64,000 nt of DNA from Lepeophtheirus salmonis (lineage: Eukaryota; Arthropoda; Copepoda; Siphonostomatoida; Caligidae): contig NC_052136.2 of assembly GCF_016086655.4 (NCBI RefSeq), forward strand, positions 55,854,492-55,918,491. Direction: 5' to 3'. Positions 33,956 to 45,264 of the stretch are shown here, piece after piece. The notes below the pieces were generated by a model. It had not been told where the DNA came from. It was given only the letters and a program-made list of their open reading frames with translations, and did not search any database. The position numbers were made by a program, and so were the translations under genes. How positions within the stretch are numbered: the first letter of the stretch is position 1; each line of letters starts with the position of its first letter.

Positions 33956-33984
33956 AAATAAAACATATATTTGAAGATTATTGG

Positions 33985-34166
33985 GTAAGACAGACAGATA
34001 TGACGTCATAGACTATCACATTGGTACTTTAACAGTAACAGTCAAGCAAGGCGGTATAAAGCTACTCTTGGATACTCTTTCACGTCACTATTAAAAACTG
34101 TGGTGGAAGTCAAATATCAGTAAGAAAAGTATACCTTTGTATTTCTATTAAACCTAGAGGTGTACA
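33985..34166. mobile_element. TIR element E, partial copy
   Basis: GTAAGACAGACAGATATGAC, then GTGGTGGAAGTCAAATATCA and a terminal CTTTGTATTTCTATTAAACC match the element at 62075-62386. The left TIR and one internal repeat are missing. Confidence 0.5.
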
Positions 34167-35743
34167 ATTTCATGTCTATCCCTACTCCCGAGACGCTCTG
34201 AAGAAGTCACATGATATAAAACTTGACGTTATTTACGAGTAAAAGGATTCAGCAAGCCACAAGTATCACTAAAATATATTGAATTCACGCTACTTTTACT
34301 CAATTAGTAAAATTATTTATCTAATTGTGTTAAAAAATAAAATATGTATTATACATACCTATTATTACGGAACATTTTGATTGTAAATTACAAAATATAA
34401 CTCAACTAAACCTAACATATATTTATATTATATATTTTTTTTCCAAAATATTTTTTATTTTGTAATTAATGTTTAAATTGATTTATAATTAAAATTCAAA
34501 CAATTTGGTATAATGACTAATTTATTTATAGATAGATAAATAATGAATACGTATTCATCTTTTGGATAATAATTTGACAATATTCATAACCTAATGTATT
34601 TTTAAATAAAAATCAATCGATTTATGAACTATAAGATCATCAAATATTCACATATCTCCAATATATTTCGATAAAAAATTGTATTAAAAATAGTATAAAT
34701 ATCTGTTATACTCTATATTAATCGACGCCTGTATATTTTTATAATTGATATACATATAATGATTATAATTAATTGTAGCGGATTTCTATCAGAGATATTA
34801 TAAATCATTTTATCTATAGATAATATTATAGGTTTTATTTAATCATTTTATAATTGATTAATTTTCAATAATCAATTACTGTAATATGCCAACATAAACT
34901 GATAAGGAGGGTTTCGTTCTGCTGAGTATATCTGAACAACTTTATAAAGAAATCTCATAAGTTATTCAATATTTAATGATAAAATATGTCGTCTTGATAT
35001 ATATTTATAAATGTTTTGTAAAGTATTTCTAATTTATTAATTATAGTTATTTATTTCTAATTTATTAATTATAATTATTTATTTCTACATCTTCAAAAAA
35101 ATATGAATGTGTTTTGTGATGATTGATTCCGCCATTAAAAATACATTAGGGTAGCATAACTTTTCAAAAAAGAATTGATACAAGGTTTGGAGATTCACAA
35201 AATTTTTATCATGCTAACTCTGCGCAAGTTATGACAGCCTTACTAAAAGGAAAAATGGAAGCAAGAGTAAAATAAGAAATAAGGAATAATAAGGTTTTTT
35301 AAAAACTCATTAATTCGCATTTTAATCATTAATTACAAATTTCATTTAAAGCGTCCTAAACTTTAAGTTAATGTATGCTTATAATTGTCTGACTTTTTAA
35401 AAATACAATTTTTCTCCATTTCTAAGAACAAAAATATTTTTTAGTTTCTTTTTTTAATCAATTTGAATTTTTGAGTTGTTGGTTAGAAATTAATAATTCA
35501 TTTTTTGTATTCAATGTAAATAATGGACTTTTTTGTTCATGGATTTTGTTATAAGGAAATGAATTATTTTCTGCATATCACAACACCTCTAAAATTAAAT
35601 TTGTAGTTTCTCAAAAAACACGTTGCTTTTGCTTTTTTATTCAACTCTTTGTTTGAAACACTGGAAAGTCATTTATTTGTTGCAGTATATTATTTCCCCA
35701 ATATTTTGTCTTGATTATATGGATATAATCATATAATATATAC
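34167..35743. other. Unassigned, extremely AT-rich region
   Basis: Contains a 28-bp tandem duplication at 35025-35080 (ATTTCTAATTTATTAATTAT units). Otherwise no gene or element was recognised. Confidence 0.4.
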
Positions 35744-36000
35744 TGAGTGGTCGTCCTTTTTAAATCTAAACACTTACTAATTCAATAATAAATAAAGGTT
35801 GAGTGATAGAAATTAAGACTCTTTTAAAATGAGTCTTTTGAGTTCTTTCGAACTCTTTTTGACACTTTTGCCACCCCTACAACCCTTTTGCCAAACCAAC
35901 TCGACTACATCTTTTGGGTGCATGTCGAGAATAGGTTTGCAGTGTCCTTCATCCCAAGCACCAATGCCCTCAAAACCACTGTCCTATATAATCCTGCAAA
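35744..36000 (+). mobile_element. Mariner family M1, deletion copy joining 5' end to C-terminus
   Basis: TA at 35742-35743, then CTGAGTGGTCGTCC and the M1 leader (AAATAAAGGTTGAGTGATAG) run directly into the C-terminal coding part (GAGTCTTTTGAGTTCTTTCG, TTTTGGGTGCATGTCGAGAA). About 400 bases present in the 28965 copy are deleted, and the right TIR is absent. The frames 35829-36068 and 35888-36082 are fragments. Confidence 0.7.
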
Positions 36001-36313
36001 TGCCCCTGCATTGGTTATTTATTTATTTTTTATTGCATTCATGGAGTTTGTCAGCCAAAAAACTATGAAACCGCTCAAATAGAGGATTTTAAGGCTAATA
36101 TTCAATATATAATAATATGGCAATTGGAATGTTTAAACAGAACAAGGAATCTTCCTTCGTTTATGCTACAAGATTCGATTATTGTTATTACATATGATTT
36201 GAAAATCGACTGATGCTATTTTTTTGAGTTTTCTTTCCAAAATCAATCAAAACTAAGTACATCCATTCAACATACAAAAATCGTGACATTTGAAACCTAG
36301 GTATTAGTAATAT

Positions 36314-36487
36314 ACAGGCTTGTTGATATGGATTTTTTCTGATTGGCGATCAATTGCAATATGGTGATATTATATCACTAATCGCAGTATCACATTAGGT
36401 CCTGATCTTTATATCGCTATATCAAAACAGAAATGAAAAAAAAAAAAAGTAGCGATCCGATCTATTTGTACAAAATTACACATCAAC
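36314..36487. mobile_element. hAT end fragment, relative of 37875-38696
   Basis: CAGGCTTGTTGATATGGA, GGCGATCAATTGCAATATGG and TCGCAGTATCACATTAGGTC match the first 160 bases of the hAT element at 37875. The right end was not found. The 103-codon frame 36433-36744 begins inside it and is not supported as a gene. Confidence 0.6.
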
Positions 36488-36877
36488 TTTTCTCCCCCTG
36501 TTCAAATTTGCGTTTCTTACCGAGAAGACTCAAGAAAAATCAAAGCAGTTCCTTCTTGAGGATCTCAATAGTATCCAAAATAGAGCAAACTCGTTTTCAA
36601 GCGTGCTATAAATGTCTGAAAGTGTCATTGAGGATTTCTATAAATAATCAATTTTATGCTTATCGCATGAAAAAAAAAATCATTAACTTACAAATAACAC
36701 ATGAGTTTTATCTTATAATGAATATCATTATAGTTTCACATTAAGTATGGCCTTTAACGGCAAGTCGTTTCGTACGACCCTACATCCCTAAGGATGGGTT
36801 GGCTGGAGATAATACAAAAAAGTTGCAGGTTATAATCGATTTCATTGTGAACTTTTACTTCCATATGTGGTTCGAAA

Positions 36878-37243
36878 TTAAAGTAGATTCAAGTATTTTA
36901 ACGGGTTCATTACATAGGCTACATTAAATACAATTAATTTCGAAAATGAGAAAAAAAGGTGGACTTTCAAAAAAATCAAAAAGTATCGCCATGAGAAAAG
37001 AAAAATGGAGAAAGGTGTGTGGACTGCACACTCTGAGCATGTTCTACTATCTTTGCTATCAAGCTCTAAGCAAGAAGATGGACAATTCGGGATATAAAAA
37101 ATAAGAGGAAAAAATGATTGAAGTGATTTTAAAGATATCAGTGTGGGGCCATACTGTTCATCAAACCTCAATTGGGATGCTCCTTCAATCATTAATGTCC
37201 AGTATTGGAACATTACAACTGAGACTCTTATGATAGTATTCAT
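36878..37243 (-). CDS. Unrecognised 121-codon open frame
   Basis: It opens with ATG at 37243 (MNTIIRVSVVMFQYWTLMIE) and runs to a stop at 36880. Cysteines occur in SCLELDSKDSRTCSECAV. The second half is hydrophobic and AT-driven (FLFSWRYFLIFLK). Length alone makes it unusual for this composition, but there are no motifs, repeats or splice evidence tying it to a gene. It lies between two related hAT copies and may be old transposon sequence. Confidence 0.2.
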   Translation of the reverse strand: MNTIIRVSVVMFQYWTLMIEGASQLRFDEQYGPTLISLKSLQSFFPLIFYIPNCPSSCLELDSKDSRTCSECAVHTPFSIFLFSWRYFLIFLKVHLFFSFSKLIVFNVAYVMNPLKYLNLL

Positions 37244-37874
37244 TCCTACAAGTCAACTGATTATTTTTATCAAAAAAAAAAGGAATTAAATATTAATAAT
37301 ATATGAAAAATAAACTTTTAGAATATTATAAAAATATTCTTGAATAAATCAAATCAACTCTAGAAATTAAGAAACAATAAATAAAAGATTGTATTTTTAG
37401 ATTTAATTAGACAGTTTTTGTTTGCAGAAATTATATTGGTAAAATAGGGTGTGTTATTTGCCATAAATAAACAACGATAGTATATTTGATAATACTAAAT
37501 TCGACACTTGCTATCAAAAAAAAGAGATTTGAGGAATAAAAATGAAGGGAGAAACATCAAAATAAATGCGCGTGATACGCAGGAACAAAAGATAATATTT
37601 ATTTATTAGCAACATGTTTGGGACTAAAATGAGGCAATTTAGAGATGGATTGGTAATATATTGTTTCAAAATATATGTTTCATCTATAATACTTGAGAAA
37701 ATAAAAATTCTGTAACTTGACTCAAAACAGTAATTTTACAGATACAACATCAAAATTTCCGCTTTTTCAACATTTTGCAGATTTTCAAATCAAAGCGCGT
37801 CCATAAAGGACCATTTTTGGAAGCATGTAATCAATATTACTTTAACCTTGAAGAAAGAACATCTACGTAGAATG
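37244..37874. other. Unassigned AT-rich region
   Basis: Nothing recognisable. Confidence 0.4.
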
Positions 37875-38696
37875 CAGGCTTGTTGAACGGAATTTTTTTT
37901 CTGATCGGCGATCAATTGCAACATGGCGATATTATATCGCTCATTGCAGTATCACAATCGGTCCTAATCTCTATATCGTAACAGAAAGAACAAAAAATTG
38001 CTTTCCGATCAATCTGTACAAAATTACATATCTTATAATGGTGCTGTGGTTCTCGAGACCAGTCTTTGTCTTCAGACTGCTATCGAGTCCGTTTTTTCCG
38101 GGTTTGGTCTCGTCTCGATCTCGACACATCAAAGTCTTGGTCTTGAGTCTAATACACTTGTCTTTGTATCTGTCTTGATTTTCGTCAAAACTTTATAACT
38201 TTATTCGGGCTTGACATGATCTTGATCCTTATATAATTATGTCATGAGAGTGCTAGCAGCGAGTGTTTGTTCTCCAAGGCCGAAAAGGTCCTGAAGGGGA
38301 CTAGACAGAGGCTGAGAAATGACATTTTTGAGAAGCAGCTCCTGTAAATGTAAAATAAAGAGCTAATACAGATAAATGATATATGTAGATATTGTAATAT
38401 TATTTACTGCCAAACTATATTTTAGTTTTTTTTCAAGATATATTTTATTTTTTTATTATACTAAAATGTTTTAAATATATACATTTAAAAAAGGTTTACA
38501 AATCGATAATTTAAGTTAAAGAGATTTTAATGTATAGGTTTAGTTATAGGTTTTAAGAAATTGTATATTTGAATTTGATCGCAATTAAATTGATCGGATC
38601 GCTGATTGCAAATGGTCCTGATCATTATACTCCTATACCACAGTGAAAGTTCTGATCGCAATTATTGATTTTTTCCCCAGATCTCTCACAAGCCTG
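37875..38696 (+). mobile_element. hAT deletion derivative with remnant of its transposase
   Basis: Ends CAGGCTTGTTGAACGG and, on the complement, CAGGCTTGTGAGAGATC. Flanks GTAGAATG (37867-37874) and GTAAAATG (38697-38704) match at seven of eight positions, a typical hAT duplication. The interior includes a GTCTCG/GTCTTG-rich patch at 38050-38170 and the last codons of a hAT transposase at 38252-38347. Confidence 0.8.
38252..38347 (+). pseudogene. hAT transposase C-terminal (dimerisation) remnant
   Basis: Reads ASSECLFSKAEKVLKGTRQR followed by LRNDIFEKQLLL and TAA. This is the conserved hAT C-terminal block (S-S-x-x-x-E-R-x-F-S-x-A-G ... R-x-R-L ... E-x-L-L-x-L) that mediates transposase dimerisation. 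Only about 32 codons survive and no catalytic residues are left. Confidence 0.75.
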
Positions 38697-38915
38697 GTAA
38701 AATGTAATCACAAGAGCGTGAAAGACGTGAAATTAATCTTGAAGGGTTAATTGGGAGTTTTATGTGGTTTTCGATAGTCTAGAATTGAGGATTGACAGTT
38801 TGGTAATTCCTACTCATAACTTTGTAAGATCTAGAGTGTGATTTACTTTTTTAATTCCTCTCACAGAGGCTTGCAGCTGATTTAATCAAACCATAGAGAT
38901 AAAATGTATAATACA
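38697..38915. other. Spacer between hAT and mariner elements
   Basis: Nothing recognisable. Confidence 0.4.
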
Positions 38916-38917
38916 TA

Positions 38918-40160
38918 CAGGGTAAGGCAGCAAAACGTGGAATGATAATGAATGATTATTTTTCCATACCTATTAGAAAGTTTAGTGTTTATTAATTTAT
39001 ATTCTGTTGCCGCTGCTGTTCTTTTTACATACACAAACTAAACTAATCATTTAGTTATTTAATAATCATGAGACAGCAACAAGTAAAAGGCAGCACATCT
39101 CAGATCTCTTAGATGCTGGAGTTCATGTGACAATGATTTCGGGCATTGTTAAGTGTTTTAGAAGCCTGGTTTTAAAGTTGGCCAAGATGGGAAAAAAATG
39201 TAGATTACCTCTCCAGGACATCAGAAAGTGGAGGGCATAATTCTAAGAATGATCCAAAGTTCTTGTTAAGTTTGGAGAAGAATATAAAGGAGAATACCAT
39301 TAAGTCGATGAATCGTCTCGCCAACGACTTCTCTGTGGCTCCTAGGACCATCAGGAGGTCTATAAAGCAAAACTTGGGATTACTTTCTTTCACAAGGACC
39401 CCACGCCACCTTCTGGAAGGGGGCATGTAAGTCAGGAGGCTCGAGAGGTGCAAAAAAAATCCTCACATGGATCAAGGCAAATGGGTCGATGGGTATTAAA
39501 GAACAACAAGAATTTTAAACTTGATTAATTTCACGACTGCTTGCTTGCGGAAACGAAAGAAGAGGTCCAAGGGGTTTACCACACCAAGTATCTGGCCTAA
39601 GCAATAGTTCTCAGCGTTGTGGCCTCTAATGGGAAGAAGAGGCTTCCGTTCTTTTTCAAGGCTGGACAGAAAATCGGCCAGAAGGGCTTATATAAGTTGC
39701 TTAGGTAAACCATCTTGCCATTGTTGAAGACCATCTATCTGAAGGGATACAAGGTGTGGCCTCAGGAAGGTGTTCCCTCTGACACGTCCGCTAAGTGCCA
39801 AAAGTTCTGGGCAGATAACATGACTCGATTCTTGTCAAAAGAGATATGGCCTCTGCCTCACCAAATTTGAACCCGTGGACATTTATGTAAGGGGGACTTG
39901 AGAGAAGGAAACCAACTGGACCTCAAACCCAAATGCAGACTCACTGAAGTCCTCCATAGTGACTGCATTGGGCAACTTGTCATCAACTCCTGCATGAGCT
40001 TCAGGCGATGTGTAAAGGCTGTGATTGATAATGAAGGTGGCCATATTGAATGAAAAAAGTTTTGCAAAAACCTTGTCTACATGTATAATAAAAAATATTA
40101 TCAATTATTAATGTATTTCTAAATCCATCTCTCGAGCCCACGTTTTGCTTCCCTACCCTG
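38918..40160 (+). mobile_element. Near full-length mariner-type element M2, decayed
   Basis: Flanked by TA (38916-38917 and 40161-40162). Left TIR CAGGGTAAGGCAGCAAAACG; complement of right TIR CAGGGTAGGGAAGCAAAACG. At 1243 bp the size is that of a complete mariner, but the transposase is broken. Belongs to a family different from M1. Confidence 0.85.
39067..40053 (+). pseudogene. Transposase of mariner M2, frameshifted
   Basis: Starts at ATG 39067 (MRQQQVKG), stops after a few codons, and continues through all three frames. Visible pieces are TIKSMNRLANDFSVAPRTIR (a helix-turn-helix near 39300-39360), AIVLSVVASNGKKRLPFFF near 39600-39660, GQKIGQKGLYKLL, GYKVWPQEGVPSDTSAKCQK near 39750, and the C-terminus INSCMSFRRCVKAVIDNEGG then HIE and TGA at 40051. 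The order is that of a mariner-type DDE transposase. Minus-strand frames 39205-39453, 39858-40067 and 39883-40104 are shadows. Confidence 0.8.
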
Positions 40161-40162
40161 TA

Positions 40163-40970
40163 GAGTTATGATACTGAGCAATAGCAAGGGGCATTCTTTG
40201 ACATAGCAACAGCAGATGAGAAAAAAGAGAAGGTTGAGCGTAACAATCGAGAACCCATAAAATTTCCCATTGTAAACTTTACCAATTTTATCAAATTAAA
40301 GGAATAATTTGCATCTCATTGTTCATTACATGACGTCAACCCACACATTATCACTTCATTTTGTGCGGTCTATAATTGTACCTCCAGAGCAGGAAAATAT
40401 CTGTTTTAAGAAAAATAATTAGGCCTTTCAATTTATTAATGATTATGTCTTTGATTCATCTCGTGAATCAAACCGTATATCAACACTAATCAAATATATT
40501 TCAAAATGTTGAACAGGCATAAAATTATATCATTTGGGAAACAAGAAAGTAAGAAGATTCAAAGAACCAAAGTTTGGAGCATACTCACGAATCATATTCA
40601 ATTTTTGAATCAATAATTATTGTTTCAGAAATTAAATTATTTAAATTGGAATAAAATAATATTTTCAAAAGTACTTTATTAACCAATTGATATATTTAGA
40701 TACAAATAACTATGGTAATACATTAAAATATATTTGAAGCGCCGTCTATGTTTTTATTAACCCTAACTATGAGAATTCAAATGGTTTGGTAAACTATTCC
40801 TTCTTTTTTGATATTATTTTTATCTCTATGAATTAAACGCATTCCTCCAAAACATTCTTCAAATTGTCAGCATTACCAAATGTTTTCCGGTTTCTTTTTT
40901 AGCATACAATAACGTTATATTTTTTTACAACTATAAACCACTTGACACTTATATAGACTAAAAAGGATAT
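40163..40970. other. Unassigned AT-rich region
   Basis: Nothing recognisable. Confidence 0.4.
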
Positions 40971-40979
40971 CGTCTTACA

Positions 40980-41379
40980 GTCTCTTTAATTTAGAATATA
41001 TTTATGTATAAAAATTCAAAAATCCGTAACTTTTTACAAGAAATTAAATTTTTTGGGAACAAAAATTTGAAAAATTTAAATTTCAAATATTATTTTTTTG
41101 TGAAAAAATGATTACCCTTTCTGTCAAAATTAATTTTTTCGGGATGAAAAATCAAAAAATAAATAAATATTATAAATTTTTTACAAAAAATTTAAAAATC
41201 CACAGCTATTCACAAAAAATTAAATTTTGTAAAAAAATTTGAATAATGAAATTTCAAATATTTAATTTTTTGGAAAAAATTTCAAAAATCCAAAGCTTTT
41301 GACAAAAAAGTACATTGGGGGAATATCCTTATTGGGGGGGGACTACAACCCTTCCAGCCCACCCCTGCAGACGCCCCTG
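40980..41379. mobile_element. CAGGGGCG element with AT-rich internal repeats
   Basis: Five or more units of TCAAAAATCCACAGCTATTC, ACAAAAAATTAAATTTT and related sequence, then a G-run, CTACAACCCTTCCAGCCCAC and the right end GCAGACGCCCCTG closing at 41379. The left terminus is not clear. Confidence 0.6.
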
Positions 41380-41698
41380 ATTCAAGGGGTCTTATTAAAT
41401 ATTATTAAATGTAGGTCTATTAAGAGGCTTTATTATTTTATACACTAAATTAATGTTTTTACTATTATTGCGAAACGTTTAAATACATTTTTTAATAAGT
41501 AATTATACAATTATCAAAATTGCAGACCTATTAAAATTTTAGAAATGAATATGGAAAGTTTAATTAATCATATTTTTTCGTTCTTATTTTACTATATATA
41601 GAAAATATTAATCCCTTTTAATATTAACGACGAGGTTTTAAATGAAGGATCTCATAGTAGGATCCCCATTTCAATGTAACTCTAAATTAATTATATAT
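41380..41698. other. Unassigned AT-rich spacer
   Basis: Nothing recognisable; its last bases (TATATA) are the likely target duplication of the LTR element. Confidence 0.4.
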
Positions 41699-41855
41699 GT
41701 AGTTTCTCCAGAATAATACACACTCCTTATAATTACTAAAACATAAGTTGTATTCTCGAGTAAACGTGAACGACTGAAACAGTTGATATAAAATAATAGA
41801 TGAAGAAATACTCTCGGGAAAAATATGGAATCAACTTGTATAGTTGAGCGCTACA
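41699..41855 (-). repeat. 3' LTR, about 157 bp
   Basis: Minus strand begins TGTAGCGCTCAACTATAC and ends ACTACA. It matches 45265-45422 along its length (shared GAATAATACACAC/GC, GTTGTATTCTCGAGTAAAC, ATACTCTCGGGAA). Confidence 0.9.
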
Positions 41856-41870
41856 CTGTTCCCCTCCCAG
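41856..41870 (-). promoter_or_regulatory. Polypurine tract
   Basis: Minus strand CTGGGAGGGGAACAG directly before the 3' LTR; it primes plus-strand DNA synthesis in LTR retroelements. Confidence 0.8.
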
Positions 41871-41931
41871 GTTGAAATTACGAACCATGGGTAAAATAAC
41901 GATTATAAATTATCATTATTTTAGTACTAAA

Positions 41932-42880
41932 CTAAATGGAAACATAAGCTGCTTTAAGGGGATTCATTGACAGTTTTGAAGGGATTTCTCTTCTTTTTAA
42001 AATAAAATAGTGATCATGTTTCTTCAATATTTTGAAAGGACCCTCATATGGAGCGTCAAAAGGTCCTCTGATTGGGGCACTCATTATGAATGCTTTTTTG
42101 GCTAATCGCAACTTTTTCTCTTCAGGTGAAGTATCTTGGCACAATGAAGAGTGATAATTTGTCCTGAAATTATTATTTGATATTTTGCTCCCTTTCGAGC
42201 ACATCAGGGAGAGAGTGAGAACGAATTTCTTCGCCATAAACTTTTTCAGGAGGAGAAACGCTGGAATCCGTACGAGGAGTAGTTCTCAGATCCAATAAGA
42301 TCTTGTTCAGTGCTTTTATCCAATTTTCCTCGTTCTCTGAAAGACGAGCCCTCAAAGCCTCCTTCAACGTCTTGTGTACTCTTTCCACCAAATTATTGGA
42401 TTGCAGATGATATGGTGTGGTATATTTATTTTCTATTCACAAATTAATACTCATACATCTCCATACTTCAGAGATAAATTGTCTTCCCAAGTCTGAGGTC
42501 ATTATAGACGGGACACCAAATCGGAACACCCACGTTACTTCAAATGCATCTGCTGTCACTGGAGCAGTAGTATTCGAAAGAGGCATTGTTTCTAGCCATC
42601 TAGTCCTTCTGTCAATTATAGTAAGCAGATTTCTCATTCCATTTACTTGAGTGAAGGGAACAACTAAATCGACATAGACATGGTACAATTCCTTGTTAGA
42701 CAATTCAACCACTGACAGCTTTTTGTTCACGTGGGTTGTGATCTTCGTCTTGGCACAAGTATTACAATCATAGACGAACTTTCTTACATCTTCTTTTAAA
42801 TTCTCCCAAAGTAGCAGGAAGCTATTTTCCTAGTAGTGGCTTGTACCTCTCTGTGACTCTCACAGTGAACTCTAGCAATA
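41932..42880 (-). pseudogene. Integrase region of the LTR element
   Basis: In order on the minus strand: a zinc-binding HHCC domain (RVHCESHREVQATTRK near 42840-42880, then CNTCAK near 42755); the catalytic core with Asp in YVDLVVPF, the DRRTRWLE block, the second Asp in MTSDLGRQF (42500-42520), and Glu in NLVERVHK (42375-42395); then a C-terminal GPY/F-type domain with APYEGPFKILKKHDHYFIL (41990-42060) and a stop at 41932. All three catalytic acids are present, but at least three frame breaks separate the parts, so it is inactive. Plus-strand frame 42417-42650 is a shadow. Confidence 0.85.
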
Positions 42881-44340
42881 ATTTTAATTACTAACGACGG
42901 TGGTACAACTGGACGAGGGACAGGATTACGGATGTCACAAACTACATTGAATCCATTCCCATCCCGATCTTGACGGGTTTCATCTAAGGTCACAAAGAAA
43001 AGTGACGAAAATTCTTCCCAATCCACCTCGTCGATTAGGATATTGTTGAGTCTAGAGAGAAAATCTCCAGGTATATTGTATTTACAACTGAGGTGTCGTA
43101 ACGTGGCTCCATACTCAGACACTTCCGCGAAATATCGGTAGACTTTGTTAGACTAATGGTAGGATGTATCCCTAGCCATCTTGCCGCTCGAGAACGCCTC
43201 CAATCGCTTGGTCAGATGCATGGACCGTTAGGAAAAACTCCCCTCAAGAAGAATAAAGCTTCAAAGTTGCAATACCGGAGAGGGTGCTTCGCAATTTGAA
43301 GAAAGCCTTGTTAGCCACTTCAGTCCACTCAATCTTGGAACTTTTAACTTTAGGGATTAATATATAGAGGAGCTAACAACTCCCCCAGACTAGGAATAAA
43401 TCTACGATAATAATTGACCATTCCAATTAACATATGAAGGTCCTTCCCCTTACCAGATTGATCAAGCATCTCGATTTGCTTAAGTTTTTCTTCTATTGGA
43501 CGGATACCCTATTGAATAATTTGATGCCCAAGGATCTCGATTTCCAGTCCGCAAAACTTGTTTTTTTCCATATTGTAGGCTTTTAAAATTGAAAGTACTT
43601 TTTCGATGTGGTCATGATGTTCCTTTTTGGAATGAGAAGCTATCATGTTGTCTTCGATATAGGCAAAAACATAGTCCAAACAAGGAATCCATCAATCTTT
43701 GGAAAGTATTGCAGGCGTTGCGTAGTCCAAAGGGCATTATTGTGAATTCATAAAGCCCTGCGCACTTCGTTATTGCAGTTTTCTTGCAGTCTACGCTGGA
43801 CATTGATACCTGATAGTAAGCACGCTTTTAAATCCAATTTAGTAAGAATTTACAGCTTCCAATATTGTCTTATAAAATCAGGAATATGAGGCATCGGGTA
43901 ACGGTCTAGAAGGGTACAGGTGTTCAACTGTCTGTAGTCACCGACCATGCACCATGAACCATCCTGCTTTGGTACCAAATGAATTGGGGAAGACCAATTG
44001 GATTTTGACCTGCGTATAATTCCAGCCGACAATGGGTTCGAAATTTCTTCCTCACTATAGTCTCTTTTTCAGGAGATAGATGGCGAGTACGTGAAAAACA
44101 GGGATTCCCCGTTGTGAAAATTTCATGCTGAACTACATGACGTGGCTCCGGACAGAATTCTTCCTCAAACTGAGGAGTGGGATATCGAGCTAGCATTTTC
44201 CTGGCAATGTCGCACCTTTTTTCTATCACCGAAGGAGTAAGTTCGTTCTGTTGCAGTGAACCTAGTTCCAAATTTATACACAGTTTAAAATGGCTCAAGA
44301 AATCGGCACCAACGATACCATACTCAATATCTGTCACAAC
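42881..44340 (-). pseudogene. Reverse transcriptase and RNase H region of the LTR element
   Basis: RT copies the RNA genome into DNA. Minus-strand pieces: SPEKETIVRKKF; then IIRRSKSNWSSPIHLVPKQD with GSWCMVGDYRQLN (43930-44000); then KTAITKCAGLYEFTIMPFGL with RNACNTFQRLMDSLF (43690-43790); then, after a one-base frameshift, FAYIEDNMIAS (43630-43670) at the catalytic YxDD position, where the first Asp is Glu. RNase H is reduced to VHASDQAIGGVL (around 43190-43225), followed by SEYGATLRHLSCKYNIPGDF (43060-43120), the usual end of the RNase H/tether region. Confidence 0.85.
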
Positions 44341-44568
44341 AAACTCCCACTAGACCTTGCCCACAGGGTCAAATTCGACCCATAATTTTCTAGAACCATG
44401 AGTTCTAACAGGAATTCCATTCGCGGCAACGACCTTGGGGAATTCTGGATTACGTCTCCCGGAGATGAGGCTCCTTGGAACGATGTACCGTTGGGATCCG
44501 GTATCGACAAGGAACTTAATCCCATTACTATGAATAAATAAAAGAACATTTCTAAAGGTTGAGTCCAT
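44341..44568 (-). pseudogene. Retroviral-type aspartic protease of the LTR element
   Basis: Contains FLVDTGSQRYIVPRS with the catalytic DTG (near 44495-44510), and on the downstream side, in another frame, VGADFLSHFKL near 44290-44310 (the hydrophobic-G region before the end of the domain). It matures Gag-Pol in active elements. Two frames overlap here, which shows a frameshift at about 44340. Confidence 0.8.
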
Positions 44569-44599
44569 GGAAAGTGAATTTATGTTTAACCCGACGATT

Positions 44600-45220
44600 G
44601 CTTAGTTTTTAGGAGTGATGAGCTATGGATAGATTTAAGGAGTTTCGCACTTTCTGGTCTTTCCCCCCCATTTCCTGTGATAAAAGCATTCCTTTTGGGG
44701 CCTTAACTTCTTGATAGAATGAATCAGGCCTAGGCCTTCAACCTTAGTTTTTTTTATATTTGACGTTACTAATGAAATCCGTCCAGCTAAGATCTGAGAA
44801 CTGGACCGATAAAACAACCCATCTACTTTCGGGGAGACTCTTCACGAGTATTTCTTTTGATTATAGCCTCCCAGACATCGGGAACATTTGAGATGTAATC
44901 CCTTGCGAGGCTCACAATTTATAGTGATAGTGTATATGCGGCACTTCGATGAGCTGGAAGAGCCTTTCAATTTTATTCTGGGTGGCTATTTTGTGTTCAC
45001 CCAAGACTTTTGCATTCAGATCGGAGTAAGGGGTTGCACTTAATGTGTCTTCGCTCTCATCATCAACAGGGTCCAGGACTTTGTCATCGATGGCACACAA
45101 TAAATGATGATACTTCTCCAATTCTTCCTTTACTTGGTATAATTGAAACTGGGCTTTGATGCAACGAAACCAAGCTCTAGGTTTGGTCGTCTAAAATGGG
45201 TAGACTTTGAACTGCCCTAC
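44600..45220 (-). pseudogene. gag of the LTR element
   Basis: Minus-strand capsid pattern: KPRAWFRCIKAQFQLYQVKE (45130-45200), then KYHHLLCAIDDKVLDPVDD and YSDLNAKVL. Near 44650-44710 lies ECFYHRKWGGKTRKCETP, a C-x2-H ... C knuckle of the kind seen in CsRn1-type Gag (C-Y-Y-H-R-R-F-G ... A-R-K-C). The last Cys is lost. Stops at 44634 and earlier break the frame. Confidence 0.75.
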
Positions 45221-45245
45221 AACGTGAGGGACTTCATTTGACTTT

Positions 45246-45263
45246 GGCATGTCGGGGTCCCCA
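45246..45263 (-). promoter_or_regulatory. Primer-binding site, tRNA-Trp type
   Basis: Minus strand TGGGGACCCCGACATGCC, one base inside the 5' LTR. It fits the tRNA-Trp site TGGTGACCCCGACGTG with two changes in the first 16 positions. Confidence 0.75.
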
Positions 45264-45264
45264 G

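Noticed and set aside
36433..36744. 103-codon plus-strand frame
   Set aside because: Starts inside a hAT end fragment and has no motif; the poly-K start is a poly-A run.
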